Shown: piece after piece, positions 51,246 through 59,520 of the stretch
How positions within the stretch are numbered: position 1 is the first letter of the stretch
Layout of the letters: the number at the start of each line of letters is the position of its first letter
NCBI RefSeq assembly: GCF_030524025.1
Contig: NZ_JAUNHI010000008.1
Coordinates: 1 to 64,000 of the forward strand
Source: Actinomyces sp.
Lineage (GTDB): Bacteria > Actinomycetota > Actinomycetes > Actinomycetales > Actinomycetaceae
Length of the DNA stretch: 64,000 nucleotides
Reading direction: 5' to 3'
The notes under the pieces: generated by a model
What the model was told of the DNA's origin: nothing
Seen by the model: only the letters and a program-made list of their open reading frames with translations
The model's database searches: none
Translations under genes and position numbers: made by a program

Positions 51246-52847
51246 ATGACCAGCCAGCACACCGACCACGTGGCGAACACCCCGCTCGCCAGTCCCGCCC
51301 GGGGACTCGACCCCGTCGTCGAGGCACCGTGCGGCCCGGTCCGTGGCGTCTGGCGCGAGGTCACGACGGCGGCGCCCGCGAGCCGCTTCAACCGCTCGGC
51401 CGCCTTCTACGGCGTGCCCTACGCCGAGGCCCCCGTCGGGCCCCACCGCTTCATGGCCCCTGTCCCCCGCTTCCCGTGGTCCGAGGTGCTCGACGCCACC
51501 CGTCCCGGCGCCAGCCCCCAGCAGACCCTCATGTGCGGGACCACCGCCGTGCCCGAGGCCGTCGTCCCGGGCGAGGACACCCTCAACCTCAACATCTTCA
51601 CCCCCACCCCCGGCCAGGACGAGGCGGCCCTGCCAGTGCTCGTGTGGATCCACGGGGGCGGCTTCGAGACCGGTACGCTGTCGAGCCCGTGGTACGACGG
51701 CGCGACCTTCAACCGCGACGGCGTCGTGACCGTCTCGGTGTCCTACCGGCTGGCCTTCAACGGGTTCGGCTACGTGGAGGGCTCCAACGCCCCGGTCAAC
51801 CGCGGGCTGTACGACCAGATCACGGCGCTGCGCTGGGTGCGCGACAACATCCGCGCCTTCGGCGGCGACCCGGACCGTGTCACCCTGGCCGGATACGGCG
51901 CCGGCGGAGCATCGGTGATGGCCCTGCTGACCTCGCCGATGGCCGAGGGCCTGTTCTCCCGCGCGATCTGTCAGTCGGGCGTCCCGTCCACCATGCCCCT
52001 CGAGCTCGCCCGCGAGCGCGCCGACCACGCCGCCGACCTGGCGGGGACCACCGCCGACCTCGCCGGCTGGCGCCGCCTGAGTGATGAGGAGCTCGACGCC
52101 GCCGCCGGCGAGCTCGCCGAGGAGGTGCCCCTGCTGGGCTCCGACCCGGTCGAGGTTGTGCGCGAGGCCGTCACCGGCACCGCCCCCGTGCCCGCCACCT
52201 TCGGCCCCGTGCATGGCGACGAGGTCCTGCCCGTCGAGGTCGAGCAGGCCCTCGCCTCGGGGGCCGGTGCACAGATCCCCCTCCTGACCGGTGCCACCGC
52301 CCACGAGGCCGTCTTCCTCGGCTTCCTGCTGTCCGGACCGGGCGGGGGCCCCTCGACCGCCGAGCTCCTCGATCAGGCCGGCGTCGACCAGCAGACCATC
52401 ACCCGCATCGAGGACAACTTCCCCGAGCTGTCGGGCAACGACCCGGCCCTCCTGGGCGCCGTCGTGTCCTACGGCCGCTGCCAGCTGCCGCTGACCCGTT
52501 CCCTGCGCGCACGCGCCGCCGCCGGGTCCGGGGCGACGTGGGTGTACAGCTTCGCCCGCCGCGCCCAGCGCACCGGTGTCGCGGCGCACTGGCTGGACCT
52601 GCCCTTCGTCTTCGACTGCCTGGGCGAGCCCGGAGCCTCGGCCGCCATCGGTGACCACGGGTCCCAGGACCTGGCCACGGCGATGCACGCCGACTGGGTG
52701 TCCTTCGTCGCCGGCGAGGACCCGTCCTGGGCGGCGTGGGGGCCGGGGGGCACCGGGCGGGTCTATGGCGCCGTCGACGGCGTGGTGGCCGAGGAGGGGA
52801 CCCCGCTCGCCCTGGCCGAGGCGCTGCTGGACGCCCCGCAGGGCTGA
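51246..52847 (+). CDS. Carboxylesterase/lipase-family protein lacking the nucleophile serine
   Basis: A 533-residue protein of the type-B carboxylesterase family. Landmarks are AFYGVPYAEAPVGPHRF, EDTLNLNIFTP, WIHGGGFETGT (oxyanion hole), YDQITALRWVRDNIRAFGGDPDRVTL, the acidic loop and GVAAHWLDLPFVFD with the catalytic His. The nucleophile elbow, normally GESAGG, reads GYGAGG at residues 216-221, so Gly218 replaces the serine. Everything else is preserved, pointing to a non-catalytic homologue or a changed function. There is no signal peptide. The ATG has AAGGAG 7 nt upstream. Confidence 0.8.
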   Translation: MTSQHTDHVANTPLASPARGLDPVVEAPCGPVRGVWREVTTAAPASRFNRSAAFYGVPYAEAPVGPHRFMAPVPRFPWSEVLDATRPGASPQQTLMCGTTAVPEAVVPGEDTLNLNIFTPTPGQDEAALPVLVWIHGGGFETGTLSSPWYDGATFNRDGVVTVSVSYRLAFNGFGYVEGSNAPVNRGLYDQITALRWVRDNIRAFGGDPDRVTLAGYGAGGASVMALLTSPMAEGLFSRAICQSGVPSTMPLELARERADHAADLAGTTADLAGWRRLSDEELDAAAGELAEEVPLLGSDPVEVVREAVTGTAPVPATFGPVHGDEVLPVEVEQALASGAGAQIPLLTGATAHEAVFLGFLLSGPGGGPSTAELLDQAGVDQQTITRIEDNFPELSGNDPALLGAVVSYGRCQLPLTRSLRARAAAGSGATWVYSFARRAQRTGVAAHWLDLPFVFDCLGEPGASAAIGDHGSQDLATAMHADWVSFVAGEDPSWAAWGPGGTGRVYGAVDGVVAEEGTPLALAEALLDAPQG

Positions 52848-52925
52848 GGCACGCAGGCCCCTCCCCCGGCCACCACCAACGACGCGAGGCGTCCGCCGCA
52901 GTACCGCGGTCGTGAGCCGGGCGCC

Positions 52926-54404
52926 TCAGCCGTCCAGGTCGGTGATGTGTCCGGCGGGGTCCTGGACGCGGAGCATGAGAAGCAGGCCGAGCAGGAGCAC
53001 GGTCACGATGCCCAGCACGCCCCAGTACGGGGCGTCCCCGCCCGTGACACGCCCGCCGACCCACACGCTCAGGCCGTACATGGCCGGCGCCAGGAAGGAC
53101 ACCGCCCGGCCTGTCGTGGCGTAGAGGCCGAAGATCTCGCCCTCCCGGCCGATGGGCACGACGCGGGCGAGGAAGGACCGGGCGGCCGACTGGGCCGGCC
53201 CCACGCAGGCCGCCAGGACCAGGCCCAGGACCCAGAAGGCGGTGGCCCCGGCGTCGTGGAGCACGAAGACGAGCGTGCCCGCCACGACGAGCACGACGAG
53301 CGAACCGAGGATGACCCGGCGGGGACCGATGACGTCGTCGAGGCGTCCGGCCACGATCGTGGCGACACCGGCGACGACGTTGGCCATGACCGCGAAGAGC
53401 ATGACCCCCTCGCGGTCGAATCCGAAGGTGTTCTGGGCGATGATCCCGCCGTAGGTGAAGACGCCGGCCAGCCCGTCGCGGAAGACCGCCGCCGCCAGGA
53501 GGAACCACAGCACCTCGGGATGACTGCGGTGGAGGGAGCGCAGGGTGCGCCACAACCGCTTGTAGGAGGCGGCGATCGACTCGCGGCGGGCCGGGCGGGG
53601 GGCGTCGGGCCGCCCGCCGGGCTCGATCTCCATGCCTGCGTGCTCCCTGGCGCCGCCGCGCTCGGCGGCCTCGCGCGCCCCCTGGCGCAGGCGGCGTCCG
53701 CTGCGCCCCGACTGGGTGAGCACCACCGGCACGGCGCACACGCCGAACCAGGCCGCCGCCACGAGCATCGAGGCCCGGACGTTGAGCCCGTCGGCCTCGG
53801 TGACGCCGAACCAGCCGACGTCGGGCTGGATGAAGCCGGCCAAGAGGATGAGCAGGAGGACGATCCCTCCCAGGTAGCCCATCCCCCAGCCCAGACCGGA
53901 CACGGCGCCGAGGCGGTCCTTGGGGGCCAGGTGCGGCAGCAGCCCGTTGTAGTTGACCGAGGCGAGCTCGAAGAAGATGTTGCCCACGCCCAGCAGGACG
54001 ATGCCGAACCACAGGAACCCCGGCTGGGGCAGGACGAGGAACATGGCGGCGCTGACCGCCACGACCACCGCCGTATAGATGCCCAGCCACAAGACGGTGC
54101 GGCCGGCACGGTCGGCGCGTTGGCCCGTGACCGGAGCGAGGAGGGCGATGCAGGCTCCTGCGATGGCCAGTCCCACCGAGATGGAGGTCTCGTTGGCGGC
54201 CTTGTCCCCGAAGGACTCGCTGGCCAGGTAGGTGGTGAAGACGAAAGTCGTCACCACCGCGTTGAAGGAGGCCGAGCCCCAGTCCCACAGACCCCAGGCC
54301 ACGATCGGCCAGGACAGGAGCCGGGTGTGTGGAGACTGCCCCACGTCAGGCGTGGCGGGGACGGTGGCCGGGGCGGCGACGTCGGGAGCGGAGGGCGGGG
54401 TCAT
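52926..54404 (-). CDS. MFS transporter of the UMF1/Atg22-like type
   Basis: A 492-residue transporter with about twelve helices. The N-terminal WGLWDWGSASFNAVVTTFVFTTYL is the hallmark of the UMF1 (vacuolar effluxer Atg22-like) MFS subgroup. ELASVNYNGLLPHLAPKDRLGAVSGLGWGMGYLGG and LWFLLAAAVFRDGLAGVFTYGGIIA are also typical. A long charged central loop (about residues 225-280) divides the halves. The substrate is unknown in bacteria. The ATG is 6 nt after TAGGCT (54416-54411), a leaderless promoter that belongs to the motif shared with other repeat loci. Confidence 0.8.
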   Translation of the reverse strand: MTPPSAPDVAAPATVPATPDVGQSPHTRLLSWPIVAWGLWDWGSASFNAVVTTFVFTTYLASESFGDKAANETSISVGLAIAGACIALLAPVTGQRADRAGRTVLWLGIYTAVVVAVSAAMFLVLPQPGFLWFGIVLLGVGNIFFELASVNYNGLLPHLAPKDRLGAVSGLGWGMGYLGGIVLLLILLAGFIQPDVGWFGVTEADGLNVRASMLVAAAWFGVCAVPVVLTQSGRSGRRLRQGAREAAERGGAREHAGMEIEPGGRPDAPRPARRESIAASYKRLWRTLRSLHRSHPEVLWFLLAAAVFRDGLAGVFTYGGIIAQNTFGFDREGVMLFAVMANVVAGVATIVAGRLDDVIGPRRVILGSLVVLVVAGTLVFVLHDAGATAFWVLGLVLAACVGPAQSAARSFLARVVPIGREGEIFGLYATTGRAVSFLAPAMYGLSVWVGGRVTGGDAPYWGVLGIVTVLLLGLLLMLRVQDPAGHITDLDG

Positions 54405-54516
54405 GGCTCGAGCCTAGATGAGTAAGTCCAGGGGGCGCGGCTTGGGCCGGCGGGTATCAATCGGCGACCGCGATGGTCCGTGTGCCGGCGCTCGTCGTGG
54501 CGGTGCTCGTCGAACT

Positions 54517-54568
54517 GCGAGATCGGGACATATGTCCCGATCTCGCGGTGTCATATGTCCCGATCTCG
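54517..54568. repeat. Dispersed 23-bp repeat, locus G (inverted pair plus one direct unit)
   Basis: The first part is a perfect 30-bp palindrome (GCGAGATCGGGACAT and its complement) centred on CATATG, that is, two units meeting head to head. A further direct unit follows. The direct unit contains the ispD stop codon. Confidence 0.9.
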
Positions 54569-55309
54569 GGACAGGAGGGTGGCCAGGGCGAGGTCCAGGG
54601 GGGTGGTCACCTTGATGGCCAGGGGGTCGCCGGGCACGACGACGACCGCGCCGCCGCCGGCCTCGACCAGCCCGGCGTCGTCGGAGGCAGCCAGCGCCTC
54701 GTCGTGGGCGCGCTCGGCGCCCAGGCGGTGGGCCGCCAGGAGCACGTCGGGCCTGAAGCCCTGGGGCGTCTGGACCGCCCGCAGCGCCGCGCGCCGTGGT
54801 GTGCCGGTCACGCGCTCAACCCCCTCGCCGTCCTGCGGTCCGGGCTCCGCCACCTGCTTGACCGTGTCGGTCACCGGCACGGCCGGCACGACCGCCTCAT
54901 GGCCCGCACGCACCGCGGCGACCACCCGGCGCACGACCTGCGGCGGGGTCAGTGCCCTGGCGGCGTCGTGGACCAGCACGACCCCCGCCCCGGGCAGGGC
55001 CGCCAGCGCCGCGTCCAAACCGATGGCAACGCTCGCCTGCCGTGAGGCCGGGGAGCCCGCCACGACCTCGAGCGCGTCGTCGGCCAGGCCCGCCAGCTCC
55101 TCGGCGAAGCGTCCGACGTGGGCGGCCGGGGCAGTGACGACGACGCGGTCGACGACCCCGGAGTCCAGGAGCCCCGCGGCCGAGCGGCGCAGGAGGCTGA
55201 CCCCGTCGATCTCGACCAGCGCCTTGGGCCCGCCCGCGCCCAGGCGCGCCCCCGAGCCCGCGGCGGTCAGGACGGCGACCACCCCGGTGGGCGAGGGGAC
55301 CTGCGTCAT
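54551..55309 (-). CDS. ispD: 2-C-methyl-D-erythritol 4-phosphate cytidylyltransferase
   Basis: A 252-residue enzyme of the non-mevalonate isoprenoid pathway that attaches CMP to methylerythritol phosphate. The nucleotide-binding loop is LTAAGSGARLGAGGPKALVEI, followed by the VLVHDAARAL metal-binding block, VPVTDTVK, RAVQTPQGF and the final KVTTPLDLALA. The protein is a little longer than usual. Its last residues (SRDRDI) and its stop codon come from the dispersed repeat. It is downstream of carD with a 27-bp gap, the standard actinobacterial order. ispF is not adjacent here. Confidence 0.93.
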   Translation of the reverse strand: MTQVPSPTGVVAVLTAAGSGARLGAGGPKALVEIDGVSLLRRSAAGLLDSGVVDRVVVTAPAAHVGRFAEELAGLADDALEVVAGSPASRQASVAIGLDAALAALPGAGVVLVHDAARALTPPQVVRRVVAAVRAGHEAVVPAVPVTDTVKQVAEPGPQDGEGVERVTGTPRRAALRAVQTPQGFRPDVLLAAHRLGAERAHDEALAASDDAGLVEAGGGAVVVVPGDPLAIKVTTPLDLALATLLSRDRDI

Positions 55310-55336
55310 CTGCGGGACCGTCGCAACGGCACGGGC

Positions 55337-55831
55337 TCAGGCGGCCGTGCCCGAGCCGAGGACCTCGTCGAGGGTGGACTCGGCCTCCTCCTCCGCCGTC
55401 TTCTGGGCCAGTGCCAGCTCCGAGACGAGGATCTGCCGGGCCTTGGACAGCATGCGCTTCTCTCCGGCGGACAGACCCCGGTCGGTGTCCCGACGGGACA
55501 GGTCGCGCACCACCTCGGCGACCTTGATGACATCGCCCGAGGCGATCTTCTCCTGGTTGGCCTTGAAGCGGCGCGACCAGTTCGTGGGCTCCTCGGTCAA
55601 GGGCGCGCGCAGGACGTCGAAGACCCGCTGGAGGCCGTGCTCGTCGACGACGTCGCGCACACCGATGAGGTCGACGCTGTCCGCCGGGACGAGAATCGTC
55701 AAATCCCCTTGAGCGACCTCGAGCTGCAGGTAGGTCTTTTCCTCGCCGCGGACACGACGCTGTCGGATGTCGATGATCCTGGCAGCGCCGTGGTGAGGAT
55801 AAACGACGGTCTCTCCGACTTCGAAGGTCAT
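55337..55831 (-). CDS. carD: CarD-family RNA polymerase-binding regulator
   Basis: A 164-residue protein. The N-terminal Tudor-like RNA polymerase beta-binding domain is [17 protein letters not shown], and the C-terminal helical DNA-binding domain has [32 protein letters not shown] and [13 protein letters not shown], with the conserved Trp. CarD stabilises open complexes, especially at rRNA promoters, and is essential in mycobacteria. The ATG at 55831 is preferred over the GTG at 55843 because homologues start at this point. It heads a carD-ispD operon. The C-terminal acidic tail is variable. Confidence 0.93.
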   Translation of the reverse strand: MTFEVGETVVYPHHGAARIIDIRQRRVRGEEKTYLQLEVAQGDLTILVPADSVDLIGVRDVVDEHGLQRVFDVLRAPLTEEPTNWSRRFKANQEKIASGDVIKVAEVVRDLSRRDTDRGLSAGEKRMLSKARQILVSELALAQKTAEEEAESTLDEVLGSGTAA

Positions 55832-55943
55832 ACCTAGCGTCACTCCAGAAGGTTGTGGGGAGTGCCCAGTTTATCAGGGGATGTGGGCACCCGAACTGGG
55901 GAGGTACCTCACAGCCCGCGCCGCGGGCTGACGGCCGGGACTC

Positions 55944-56642
55944 TCATCCCGAGACGAGTTTGTAACCCAGGCCCCGGACGGTCACGAGCATGGTCGGCGA
56001 GCCCGGCTCGACCTCGATCTTGGCGCGGATGCGCTTGACGTGGACGTCGAGGGTCTTGGTGTCCCCCACGTAGTCCGAGCCCCATACCCGGTCGATGATC
56101 TGGCCGCGGGTGAGCACCCGGTCCGGGTTGCGCAGGAACAGCTCGAGCAGCTCGAACTCGCGCAGCGGCATGGACACGACCGTGTCCTCGACGCGGACCT
56201 CATGGCGCTCGACATCCATGGACACCCGGCCGACGGTGAGCACCGGTTCGACCTCGACCTCCTCGTGGCTGCGGCGCAGGACGGCGTGGACGCGGGCCAC
56301 CAGCTCGCGGTAGGAGTACGGCTTGGTCACGTAGTCGTCCGCACCGATCTCCAGGCCCACGATCTTGTCCACCTCGGCGTCCTTGGCCGTGAGCATGATG
56401 ACCGGGACCCGGGAGCGGACTCGGATGCGGCGGCAGACCTCCGAGCCGGAGACCCGGGGGAGCATGAGGTCGAGCAGGACCAGGTCGATGGCCGCGCCTC
56501 CCGGTGCGCCGGAGGCCTCGAAGCGCTCGAGGGCCACGGCGCCGTCCTCGGCCTCGACCACCTCGAAGCCGTCCCGGCGCAGGTTGAAGGCCAGGGGCTC
56601 GCGGAAGTTCTCCTCGTCCTCGACCAGCAGGATACGGGTCAT
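55944..56642 (-). CDS. regX3: OmpR-type response regulator, RegX3-like
   Basis: A 232-residue regulator. The receiver domain (residues 1-120) has EDEENF for the acidic pocket, LVLLDLMLPRVSG with the phosphorylated Asp, and TAKDAEVDKIVGLEIGADDYVTKPYS with the conserved Thr and Lys. The winged-helix effector domain is PLREFELLELFLRNPDRVLTRGQIIDRVWG and KTLDVHVKRIRAKIE. Its ATG overlaps the kinase stop by one base (TGATG). With phoU divergent next to the kinase, it most likely controls phosphate-starvation genes, as SenX3-RegX3 does in mycobacteria. Confidence 0.88.
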   Translation of the reverse strand: MTRILLVEDEENFREPLAFNLRRDGFEVVEAEDGAVALERFEASGAPGGAAIDLVLLDLMLPRVSGSEVCRRIRVRSRVPVIMLTAKDAEVDKIVGLEIGADDYVTKPYSYRELVARVHAVLRRSHEEVEVEPVLTVGRVSMDVERHEVRVEDTVVSMPLREFELLELFLRNPDRVLTRGQIIDRVWGSDYVGDTKTLDVHVKRIRAKIEVEPGSPTMLVTVRGLGYKLVSG

Positions 56643-57928
56643 CACAGTCCTCCTTGTCGGGGGTCGGCGCCACCGGGCGCCTGCGGGTCGGAGATCGCGG
56701 CGATGGCCGCGAAGGCTGCGCCGGCCGCGCCGGAGGCGACCGCGGAGCGGGCCTGTGACACCTCCGGCTCGGTCGGCGGCCTCGACCTCTCGACCCGGTG
56801 GCGCGGCAGGACGAGGGTGAAGGTCGAGCCCCGCCCCGGCGTCGACCACAGCTCGACGGTGCCCCCGTGGTCGGCCGCCACGTGCTTGACGATGCTCAGG
56901 CCCAGGCCGGTGCCGCCGGTGGCCCGCGAACGGGCCTTGTCGACCCGGTAGAAGCGCTCGAAGACGCGCTCCTGCGCCTCCTTGGCGATGCCGATGCCCT
57001 GGTCGACCACGGCGATGCGCACGAGCTCGGGGTCGGAGGGGTCGACCCCGACGCCCACGGAGACCCGGGTGCGCGGGTCCGAGTAGCGGATGGCGTTGTC
57101 GAGCAAGTTGCGCACGGCCGTGGCGATGAGCGAGGCATCCCCCAGGACATAGAGCCCAGGGGTGCCTCCCGACACGAGGCGGACCTCCTTGGCCTCGGCC
57201 TCCACGCGCACGCGGTCGAGGGACTCGGCGACCACCGCGTCGAGCTCGACCTCCTCGGGCTCGACCAGGGCGTCGCCCTCCTGGAGGCGGGAGAGCTCGA
57301 TGATCTCCTGGACCAGCACGCCCAGGCGCTCGGTCTCCTTGCGCACCCGCGTGCTGTAGTCGCGCACCAGCTCGGGGTCCTCGACATTGTTCTGAACCGT
57401 CTCGGCCAGCAGTGCGATCGCCCCTACGGGCGTCTTCAGCTCATGGGAGACGTTGACGACGAAGTCGCGCCGCATGTCCTCGACGCGCTTGGCGGCCGTG
57501 CGGTCCTCGATGAGCACGAGCACACGGTTCCTGGCGATGCGGGCCACCCGCACCCGCAGGTAGAACTGCCCGGCGCCCTCGACCCGCCCGCGGGCCACGG
57601 TGATCTCGGCGTCCTGGGCCTGGCCGGTGGCACGCACGCGCGCCACCATCGCCGCCACCTGGGGCTCGCAGACCTCGTCGTCGCGGACGATGTTGAAGGT
57701 GTAGGCGGCCGCCGAGGCGCGCAGGACCTCGTCGTCGTCATCCAGGACGACCACCGTGGAGCGCAGGGCCGCCAGAACCGGCACGACGCCGTCGGCCTCG
57801 AGGGTCGAGCCCGGGGCGGCGCCGCTGTGGCCAGCGCCGCGTGTCGAGCGGCCCAGGGCCAGCCCTGCCGACGTGCCCATGACAAGGCCCACGACGGCGG
57901 CGACGAGCAGCAGCCAGAGCGTGTCCAC
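56642..57928 (-). CDS. senX3: Sensor histidine kinase, SenX3-like
   Basis: A 428-residue kinase with one clear N-terminal membrane helix (residues 3-26), a PAS-like domain (about 50-150), then the dimerisation helix with the phospho-His in FVVNVSHELKTPVGAIA. The ATPase domain follows, with the N box RNLLDNAIRYSD, DQGIGIAKEAQERVFERFYRVD and GTGLGLSIVKH. A tail of about 40 residues rich in Ala and Pro follows. The GTG start lies 7 nt after TACGCT (57941-57936). The lack of an extracellular sensor loop, as in SenX3/PhoR relatives, fits signalling through PhoU and the Pst transporter. Confidence 0.88.
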   Translation of the reverse strand: MDTLWLLLVAAVVGLVMGTSAGLALGRSTRGAGHSGAAPGSTLEADGVVPVLAALRSTVVVLDDDDEVLRASAAAYTFNIVRDDEVCEPQVAAMVARVRATGQAQDAEITVARGRVEGAGQFYLRVRVARIARNRVLVLIEDRTAAKRVEDMRRDFVVNVSHELKTPVGAIALLAETVQNNVEDPELVRDYSTRVRKETERLGVLVQEIIELSRLQEGDALVEPEEVELDAVVAESLDRVRVEAEAKEVRLVSGGTPGLYVLGDASLIATAVRNLLDNAIRYSDPRTRVSVGVGVDPSDPELVRIAVVDQGIGIAKEAQERVFERFYRVDKARSRATGGTGLGLSIVKHVAADHGGTVELWSTPGRGSTFTLVLPRHRVERSRPPTEPEVSQARSAVASGAAGAAFAAIAAISDPQAPGGADPRQGGL

Positions 57929-58097
57929 GTCCCCAAGCGTAGGGGCGTGCACCTTCCCGGTGCTAGTCGCGGTGCGGCTTCGCCCTCCGTTCACCTTGGC
58001 GTTCCACCATGGTGCCCGTGGGGCGGCCCGTCCAGGCGCGCCCGTCCCGCTCGCAGCCCTCCGGGAGCCCCGGAACCATCAGTGAGGAGCCACTTTC

Positions 58098-58778
58098 GTG
58101 CGCGACATCTTCAACCAGGAGCTCAGGCAGCTGGGCTCGGACCTGACCTCCATGGCGGCGCAGGTCGCCACCGCGATCGAGCGGGCGGCCGAGTCCCTGC
58201 GCAACGGCGACATCATCGTCGCCGAGCAGGTCATCGACGCCGACGAGCGGATCAACGACCTCCAGCGGGACATCGACGACATGTGCGTCATGCTTCTGGC
58301 CCGCCAGCAGCCCGTGGCCGGTGACCTGCGCAACGTCATCTCCGCGCTGCGCATGGCCCAGACCCTCGAGCGCCAGGGCGACCTGGCCCGCCACGTGGCC
58401 ACGATCGCCCGGGGTCGCTACCCCGAGGCGCCCGTCCCCGAGCCGGTCCTGGGCCTCATCGTCACGATGGCCGAGGCGGCGGTGCGCGCCGGGCGGGACG
58501 TGGCCGAGCTGGTCGAGACCCGGGACCTGGAGCTGGCCGCCCAGATCGAGCGCAACGACGCCGAGCTCGACGCCCTGCACCGCAAGTCCTTCCAGATGAT
58601 CCTCGACCCGGCCAACGAGCTGACGCGCCAGCAGGTCATTGACGCCGTGCTCATGGGACGCTTCCTCGAGCGCTTCGGCGACCACTCGACCTCCGTGGCC
58701 CGCCGGATGGCCTACCTCGTGTCCGGGGCGGCGCTGCCGGGCACGCACGACGACGAGGACGCCGACGCCCTGCACTGA
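58098..58778 (+). CDS. phoU: Phosphate-specific transport system accessory protein PhoU
   Basis: A 226-residue all-helical protein made of two three-helix PhoU repeats: FNQELRQLGSDLTSMAAQV...DERINDLQRDID and VRAGRDVAELVETRD...ERNDAELDALH. The metal-binding acidic clusters and LRMAQTLERQGDLARHV and GRFLERFGDHSTSVARR are typical. PhoU damps the phosphate-sensing kinase when Pst is saturated. It is divergent from the kinase gene. The GTG is supported by GAGGAG. The stop is followed by a repeat-rich gap. Confidence 0.92.
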   Translation: MRDIFNQELRQLGSDLTSMAAQVATAIERAAESLRNGDIIVAEQVIDADERINDLQRDIDDMCVMLLARQQPVAGDLRNVISALRMAQTLERQGDLARHVATIARGRYPEAPVPEPVLGLIVTMAEAAVRAGRDVAELVETRDLELAAQIERNDAELDALHRKSFQMILDPANELTRQQVIDAVLMGRFLERFGDHSTSVARRMAYLVSGAALPGTHDDEDADALH

Positions 58779-58886
58779 GCGCCTGGCCGGGCGCCCGGCT
58801 AGATGAGTCAGTCCAAGGGGGTCGAAGGGGGTCGGTGGGTACGGGGCTCGATCGCTGAGTCCCCCGCCCCGGGCCCACCCCCTCCG

Positions 58887-58955
58887 CGAGATCGGTAGAT
58901 ATGACACCGCGAGATCGGGACTTATGGCACCTCGAGTTCGGTACATATGACACGG
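58887..58955 (-). repeat. Dispersed 23-bp repeat, locus H (3 units)
   Basis: Three reverse-orientation units at exact 23-bp spacing. The third is diverged (CGAGTTCGGTACATATG). Toward phoU, the minus strand continues with a G-rich stretch and then CTTGGACTGACTCATCTAG (58818-58800), the same promoter-like motif found after loci A, B and G. Confidence 0.9.
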
Positions 58956-59010
58956 CCGGGAGTGGAGTCCCGCATAGTGAGCCTTTCTCACCAGGCGCTC
59001 GGCCGTCGAG

Positions 59011-59122
59011 TTCGTACCTTGCGTCGCCAGACCGCACCTCCGCGGGCCGTCCCCGGCCGGATTCGTACCTTCTGCCTCCAGACCGGAGGATGATCGTGCG
59101 ACCTGGACGCACAAGGTACGAA
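59011..59122. repeat. Second repeat type: three copies of TTCGTACCTT with CCAG half
   Basis: TTCGTACCTT, six variable bases, then CCAGACCG occurs at 59011 and 59062 in direct orientation. A reverse copy (TTCGTACCTTGTGCGTCCAG on the minus strand) ends at 59122. The copies are about 24 bp long and separated by roughly 27 bp. They lie between repeat loci H and I. No gene is supported in 58779-59544. Confidence 0.7.
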
Positions 59123-59374
59123 CGCGACCTCCCACCAACCGGTCCTCGACCGCATCGCGAGCCCAACTCGCCTGTCGACCACCTCCAGGGCCTCGCGGGT
59201 GGCCAGTAGACGGCGACCCACGAGCCGCCCACAGCGCGGGCCGGGCAGGTGACGCCGACGGCCTCGATCAACCAGCCCGGCATCACCGGTCTGGGACCCA
59301 CGCGGTGGCGACCCACCGCCAGGGACTCGACCCCCGCCACGCAGCGCCCGCCCAGGATGGGCCTGAGTCCCGCC

Positions 59375-59418
59375 GTGCCATATGTACCGATCTCGAGGTG
59401 CCATAAGTCCCGATCTCG
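59375..59418 (+). repeat. Dispersed 23-bp repeat, locus I (2 units)
   Basis: Two direct units (variants CATATGTACC and CATAAGTCCC), followed by the G-rich tail GGCGAGGGGGAGG that is identical to the tail of locus A. It lies downstream of gpmA on the opposite strand. Confidence 0.9.
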
Positions 59419-59482
59419 GCGAGGGGGAGGCGCCGGCGGGCCGGATCGCCGCGGTGTCTGGCCACCGATCAACCAGGTGACA

Positions 59483-59520
59483 ACGAGGTCCTCGTCCCGG
59501 GGAGGGGACGAGGACCTCGT
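59483..59520 (-). terminator. Terminator of gpmA
   Basis: A perfect 15-bp stem (ACGAGGTCCTCGTCC and its complement) with an 8-nt loop lies 25 bp after the gpmA stop. On the minus strand it is followed by TTGTC, a short U-rich tail. Confidence 0.75.

Noticed and set aside
1..59418. The 23-bp repeat arrays as CRISPR
   Set aside because: Units are adjacent with no unique spacers, one to three per locus, scattered over the chromosome, and no cas gene is in the window.
58651..59472. A 273-codon open frame on the minus strand between phoU and gpmA
   Set aside because: It consists almost entirely of translated repeat units and overlaps the end of phoU; codon use and composition do not look like a gene.
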